From Phycisphaerae bacterium (GTDB lineage: Bacteria > Planctomycetota > Phycisphaerae > Phycisphaerales > Phycisphaeraceae), in NCBI GenBank assembly GCA_030425705.1, contig JAUHZU010000008.1, forward strand, positions 62,001-126,000: 64,000 nucleotides of DNA. Direction: 5' to 3'. The translations under genes were made by a program, and so were the position numbers. The first letter of the stretch is position 1. Each line of letters starts with the position of its first letter. The notes beneath the pieces are model-generated. The model searched no databases, was not told the origin of the DNA, and worked only from the letters and a program-made list of their open reading frames with translations. Of the stretch, positions 61,403-64,000 are shown in pieces.

Positions 61403-62653
61403 TCAGCCCACCACGACGGGCTGCGACTGCCCGGCGACGAGCGTATCGAAAGCGGCGATCTTGGCCTCGATCGGCTCGACCTCCTCGAACTGACCGGCCA
61501 TGCACTCGATCGTCTTCAGCCCGTTGCCGGTGATGCACACACAGATCGGTTCGTCGCGGGGGATCCGGCCGGACTCGATCAGCTTGATCGCACAGGCCAG
61601 GGTCGTCCCGCCCGCGGGCTCGGTGAAGATGCCTTCGGTCTCCGCGAGCAGGCGGACCGCCGCGAGGATCTCCGGGTCGGTCGCGCTCTCCGCGAAGCCA
61701 CCGGATTCCTTGAGGTGCTGGATCACGTAGTAGCCGTCGGCCGGGTTGCCGATCGCGATGGACTTGGCGATCGTGTCGGGCTTCTGCGGGTGGAACAACT
61801 CGCTGCCCTCCGCGACGGCCTTGGCGATCGGGTTGCAGCCGGCGGCCTGGGCCCCGTACATCGCGGGCTTGTTGTCCGGCACGAGCCCGAGCTTGATGAA
61901 CTCCTGGTACGCCTTCCACACCTTCGGCAGGATCGTCCCGCCGGCGACGGGCAGCACCGTGTGCGCGGGCAGGCGCCAGCCGAGCTGCTCGGCGATCTCG
62001 AAGCCGTGGGTCTTCGCCCCCTCGGTGTAGTACGGCCGGAGGTTGACGTTCACGATCGCCCAGCCGTATCGGTCGGCGATCTGCGCACACAGCCGGTTCA
62101 CGTCGTCGTAGTTGCCCTTGATCTTCACGAGCGTCGGGCCGAAGACCCGGCTGCCGACGATCTTGCCTTCTTCAAGGTCGTGGGGCACCATGACGTAGGA
62201 CTTGAGCCCGGCGGTCGCGGCATGGGCGGCGACGGAGTGGGCGAGGTTGCCCGTGCTGGCGCAACCGACCGTGTCGAAGCCGAACTCGGCGGCCTTGGTG
62301 ATCGCGACGGAGACGACCCGGTCCTTGTAGGAGTAGCTCGGGTAGTTGGCCGAGTCGTCCTTGATGTAGAGCTCATCGACGCCGAGCTTCTTCGCGAGGC
62401 GGTCGGCCTTGATAAGCGGGGTCCAGCCGGAGTTGAAACCGGCCCTGGGCTCGCCCTCGATCGGCAGCAGGTCCTTGTACCGCCACAGCGAGCGCGGGCC
62501 CGCCTCGATCGACTCGCGGGTGACCTTGCCACGCATCGCGTCATAGTCGTACTGCACCTCGACGGGCGAGAAGTCGTTGTCGCAGATCGTGCGCGGCTCG
62601 ATCGGGTACTCGGTCCCGGATTCCTTGGCTTTCAGGCACTTGACGTAGCTCAT
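61403..62653 (-). CDS. thrC: Threonine-synthase-like PLP enzyme (probable homocysteine-forming sulfur-transfer partner)
   Basis: 416 residues. Fold-type II PLP enzyme of the threonine synthase family: FNSGWTPLIKADRLAKKLGV, VGCASTGNLAHSVAAHAATA (phosphate loop STGN), TVLPVAGGTILPKVWKAYQE, and ICVCITGNGLKTIE. The PLP lysine is Lys110 in SANYPSYSYKDRVVSVA, where canonical threonine synthases have NPTGSFKDR. An N-terminal region with MSYVKCLKAKESGTEYPIEP resembles a decayed zinc ribbon. It is first in the sulfur-carrier cluster and directly controlled by a SAM-I riboswitch. O-phosphohomoserine plus a protein thiocarboxylate giving homocysteine is therefore a plausible reaction. Ordinary threonine synthesis is the alternative. 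Confidence 0.8.
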   Translation of the reverse strand: MSYVKCLKAKESGTEYPIEPRTICDNDFSPVEVQYDYDAMRGKVTRESIEAGPRSLWRYKDLLPIEGEPRAGFNSGWTPLIKADRLAKKLGVDELYIKDDSANYPSYSYKDRVVSVAITKAAEFGFDTVGCASTGNLAHSVAAHAATAGLKSYVMVPHDLEEGKIVGSRVFGPTLVKIKGNYDDVNRLCAQIADRYGWAIVNVNLRPYYTEGAKTHGFEIAEQLGWRLPAHTVLPVAGGTILPKVWKAYQEFIKLGLVPDNKPAMYGAQAAGCNPIAKAVAEGSELFHPQKPDTIAKSIAIGNPADGYYVIQHLKESGGFAESATDPEILAAVRLLAETEGIFTEPAGGTTLACAIKLIESGRIPRDEPICVCITGNGLKTIECMAGQFEEVEPIEAKIAAFDTLVAGQSQPVVVG

Positions 62654-62799
62654 GGCGTCGTTTCTCTTCGCGGCTCGGCGGACGTTTAGGTCGGGCGGGG
62701 CCCGCGTGGTGGCGGGGCTTAATCGACAAGCCCCCCGGTGTCGCAGACAACGAGGGGCGGTGACGTGTGGCCGGCCATCGCCGACCGGTCCCTTTGCCG

Positions 62800-62918
62800 C
62801 TCCTTATCTGCCCCCACCGAAGGTCGGCGGGGTAGGAATTCGCACCTCTCGCAGCGGGCAGCTGCGCGGTTGCGGTGACGTCATCGGGCCTAGTCCCTCG
62901 GTCACTCTGGATAAAAGC
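62800..62918 (-). ncRNA. SAM-I riboswitch (S box)
   Basis: On the minus strand upstream of the threonine-synthase-like gene. P1 is TTATC / GATAA. The conserved core reads CCAGAGTGACCGAGGGACTA then GGCCCGATGAC, with P2 GTGAC / GTCAC (covariant with the usual GUGGC), followed by CGCAACC. P3 is CGCAGC / GCTGCG, then the invariant AGGTGCGAATTCC and P4 CCCCGCC / GGTGGGG. All hallmark SAM-I elements are present in order. The expression platform (62654-62799) holds further GC-rich dyads, e.g. GGGGCTT / AAGCCCC, but no T-tract, so control may be translational. The rest of the 419-bp gap to 63072 contains only the promoter at 63038-63065. Confidence 0.95.
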
Positions 62919-63037
62919 AGGGGTATTTGATTGTGAACGAAGTATGGTAGCCACCCCCAGAATCGCCGTCAAGCATCGATTCTTCGGGGGGCTGCTATGC
63001 AAAGCTCAAGAACCTGCACGACGCATCAGTACGCCCC

Positions 63038-63065
63038 TTGTCCCCACCGCCCACGGCGGCATAAT
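63038..63065 (+). promoter_or_regulatory. Promoter with -10 box next to the ATG
   Basis: TTGTCC (63038-63043), 16-nt spacer, CATAAT (63060-63065), then 7 nt to the ATG at 63073. This predicts a leaderless mRNA. Confidence 0.5.
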
Positions 63066-63072
63066 CCCTCTC

Positions 63073-63891
63073 ATGCAATCGCTACAACCCTCTATCGAAC
63101 GGACGACCTGTCTCATCGGCCTCGACCCTGAGGAGTCTACTCCCCTTAGGGCCGACATTACCGGCGGCGTGATCGTGCATCCGATGCTCCCGGCGATCCA
63201 GGTCCGCGACGGACACCTCTATGTGCAGCGCCCCAATGCGATGTCGTTTGTCCGCGTCGACCAAGTGATCTATCACGGTATCTTCGAGGACGACCATGAT
63301 CTGATCGCTGCGCTCGCGCTGTGGGGTGGCCCCTGTCTGCCCAACGCACATGGCATGATGGACTGCCGACTCAAGCTGCCGTGCCTGGTGCGAGCCTTAG
63401 CAGTGTCGCGCTACGGATCGCCGCGCGGCTATACAACCGCCGGCACCAGGTACCCAGGCGGTGTACAGCGCGTCGCCAAATGGGGCAACTGGCACTGCGG
63501 TGAAAACAAAGCTCGTTTCGATGAGCCGTACACCGCCGATGCGAATGCGATCATCGAGCCGTACTTTGAAGGCAATGCAGTACGTGTGGTGTTAGTCGGT
63601 GATGAAGCATGGCAAATCGCGTTGGAAGGCCAGACATGGCTCAAGTCGATCCACGCCGACAACGCCGCGATTACGGAGATCGACACCGAGCTACTCGAAG
63701 ACACTCGTGTGATCGGCCGAGCCCTTGGGTTGGACATTGTCGCCAATGACTACATCATCACCCATGCAGGCGAGCGGCGGCTTCTCGAAGTAAACCACAT
63801 CCCCAACGTCACCCGCTTTGAACCGATCCGTGAGGCATACCTTGCCTACGCTGCACAGTGGGCGAACCGTAACAAAGCGATGCACCCGTAA
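63073..63891 (+). CDS. ATP-grasp-like protein, unknown function
   Basis: 272 residues from MQSLQPSIERTTCLIGLDPE; the frame runs upstream through the promoter, so this ATG is preferred. VAKWGNWHCGENKARF could hold the ATP-binding lysine. ANAIIEPYFEGNAVRVVLVG and EAWQIALEGQTWLKSIH follow, and the C-terminal RRLLEVNHIPNVTRFEPI resembles the Glu-x-Asn metal-binding end of ATP-grasp ligases. Overall it looks like a divergent ATP-grasp (RimK/glutathione-synthetase-like) enzyme. GC is lower than in neighbours. It lies between the riboswitch (divergent) and rpsG (convergent). No substrate can be assigned. Confidence 0.65.
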   Translation: MQSLQPSIERTTCLIGLDPEESTPLRADITGGVIVHPMLPAIQVRDGHLYVQRPNAMSFVRVDQVIYHGIFEDDHDLIAALALWGGPCLPNAHGMMDCRLKLPCLVRALAVSRYGSPRGYTTAGTRYPGGVQRVAKWGNWHCGENKARFDEPYTADANAIIEPYFEGNAVRVVLVGDEAWQIALEGQTWLKSIHADNAAITEIDTELLEDTRVIGRALGLDIVANDYIITHAGERRLLEVNHIPNVTRFEPIREAYLAYAAQWANRNKAMHP

Positions 63892-63908
63892 GCGTCGTAC
63901 TCAAACAA

Positions 63909-63934
63909 AAACCCCGGCCAACCGGCCGGGGTTT
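63909..63934. terminator. Bidirectional rho-independent terminator
   Basis: 11-bp stem AAACCCCGGCC / GGCCGGGGTTT with AACC loop and further A's on the left, giving T-runs for both strands. It ends rpsG (minus) and the ATP-grasp-like gene (plus). Confidence 0.9.
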
Positions 63935-63957
63935 ATCTATTGCAGACAGAAGCCGGC

Positions 63958-64000
63958 TTACCACGCGAAGTGGGCGAATGCCTTGTTGGCCTCGGCCATG
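63958..64000 (-). CDS. rpsG: 30S ribosomal protein S7, C-terminal fragment
   Basis: The last 13 codons before TAA read MAEANKAFAHFAW. The motif MAEANKAFAHxxW is the characteristic C-terminus of bS7, which binds the 3' major domain of 16S rRNA. The rest of the gene lies beyond the right edge. A terminator follows directly, so neither fusA nor tuf, often downstream of rpsG, is present on this side. Confidence 0.85.
   Translation of the reverse strand, partial: MAEANKAFAHFAW

Noticed and set aside
58205-62653. Cluster as molybdopterin or thiamine synthesis
   Set aside because: No moaA/C/E or thiC/G/H genes are adjacent, and SAM-I control and the ThrC-like and NIL genes point to sulfur amino acids.

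Overview
The window is GC-rich (by eye about two thirds G+C), densely coded bacterial DNA with no mobile element, CRISPR array or rRNA. Gene content and family flavour point to a free-living Planctomycetota bacterium, most likely class Phycisphaerae. Indicators are a DUF2934 protein, a 73-residue protein of a type I associate with planctomycetes, a DinG-type helicase with KGRGNYLS instead of the usual NYLC, a two-PilB/PilT/PilC pilus cluster, and ribosomal genes split away from their usual partners. The taxonomic call is inference, since no rRNA is present.

Layout. 0-8.9 kb: BatA-like VWA membrane proteins, rnc, rpmH, enolase, a large membrane-anchored protein of unknown function, a nitroreductase and small hypotheticals. 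8.9-14.4 kb: DinG-like helicase, the L11-L1-L10-L12 operon with a strong promoter, tRNA-Phe and aat. 14.4-21.4 kb: LysM lipoprotein, LemA plus M48 protease, rho, coaE and a secreted metallopeptidase-like protein. 21.5-27.9 kb: type IV pilus/type II secretion motor genes pilB-pilT-pilB-pilC. 28-34 kb: HIT hydrolase, a Zn-ribbon membrane protein, hisC-hisB, a secreted repeat-like protein and a DegT aminotransferase. 34-43.7 kb: a compact catabolic operon for Phe/Tyr and Trp (hppD, FAH-like, hmgA, flavin reductase, kynA, kynureninase-like, phhA) behind a near-consensus promoter, preceded by the CoA-transferase pair scoA-scoB and HMG-CoA lyase, all meeting at acetoacetate. 43.7-55.4 kb: ychF, nitroreductase, a long Cys/Met-type PLP enzyme, gyrA-STAS, a coiled-coil lipoprotein, a response regulator and trpE. 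55.4-64 kb: a membrane ATPase, a Gcw_chp/TorF-like porin with a putative sigma-54 promoter, a five-gene sulfur-carrier cluster under a SAM-I riboswitch, an ATP-grasp-like protein and the C-terminus of rpsG.

The most interesting region is 58.2-62.9 kb. A threonine-synthase-like PLP enzyme, a MoaD/ThiS-type carrier ending in Gly-Gly, a NIL-domain protein, an E1-like adenylyltransferase and a cysteine-desulfurase-like enzyme lie in one orientation, and the first gene follows a textbook SAM-I riboswitch. S-adenosylmethionine control argues that this operon supplies sulfur for homocysteine/methionine, not threonine. Other regulatory observations are a Trp-rich 18-codon leader ORF upstream of trpE, several genes whose ATG lies 6-7 nt after a -10 box (probably leaderless mRNAs), and a leaderless 10-codon ORF overlapping the start of a membrane ATPase gene.
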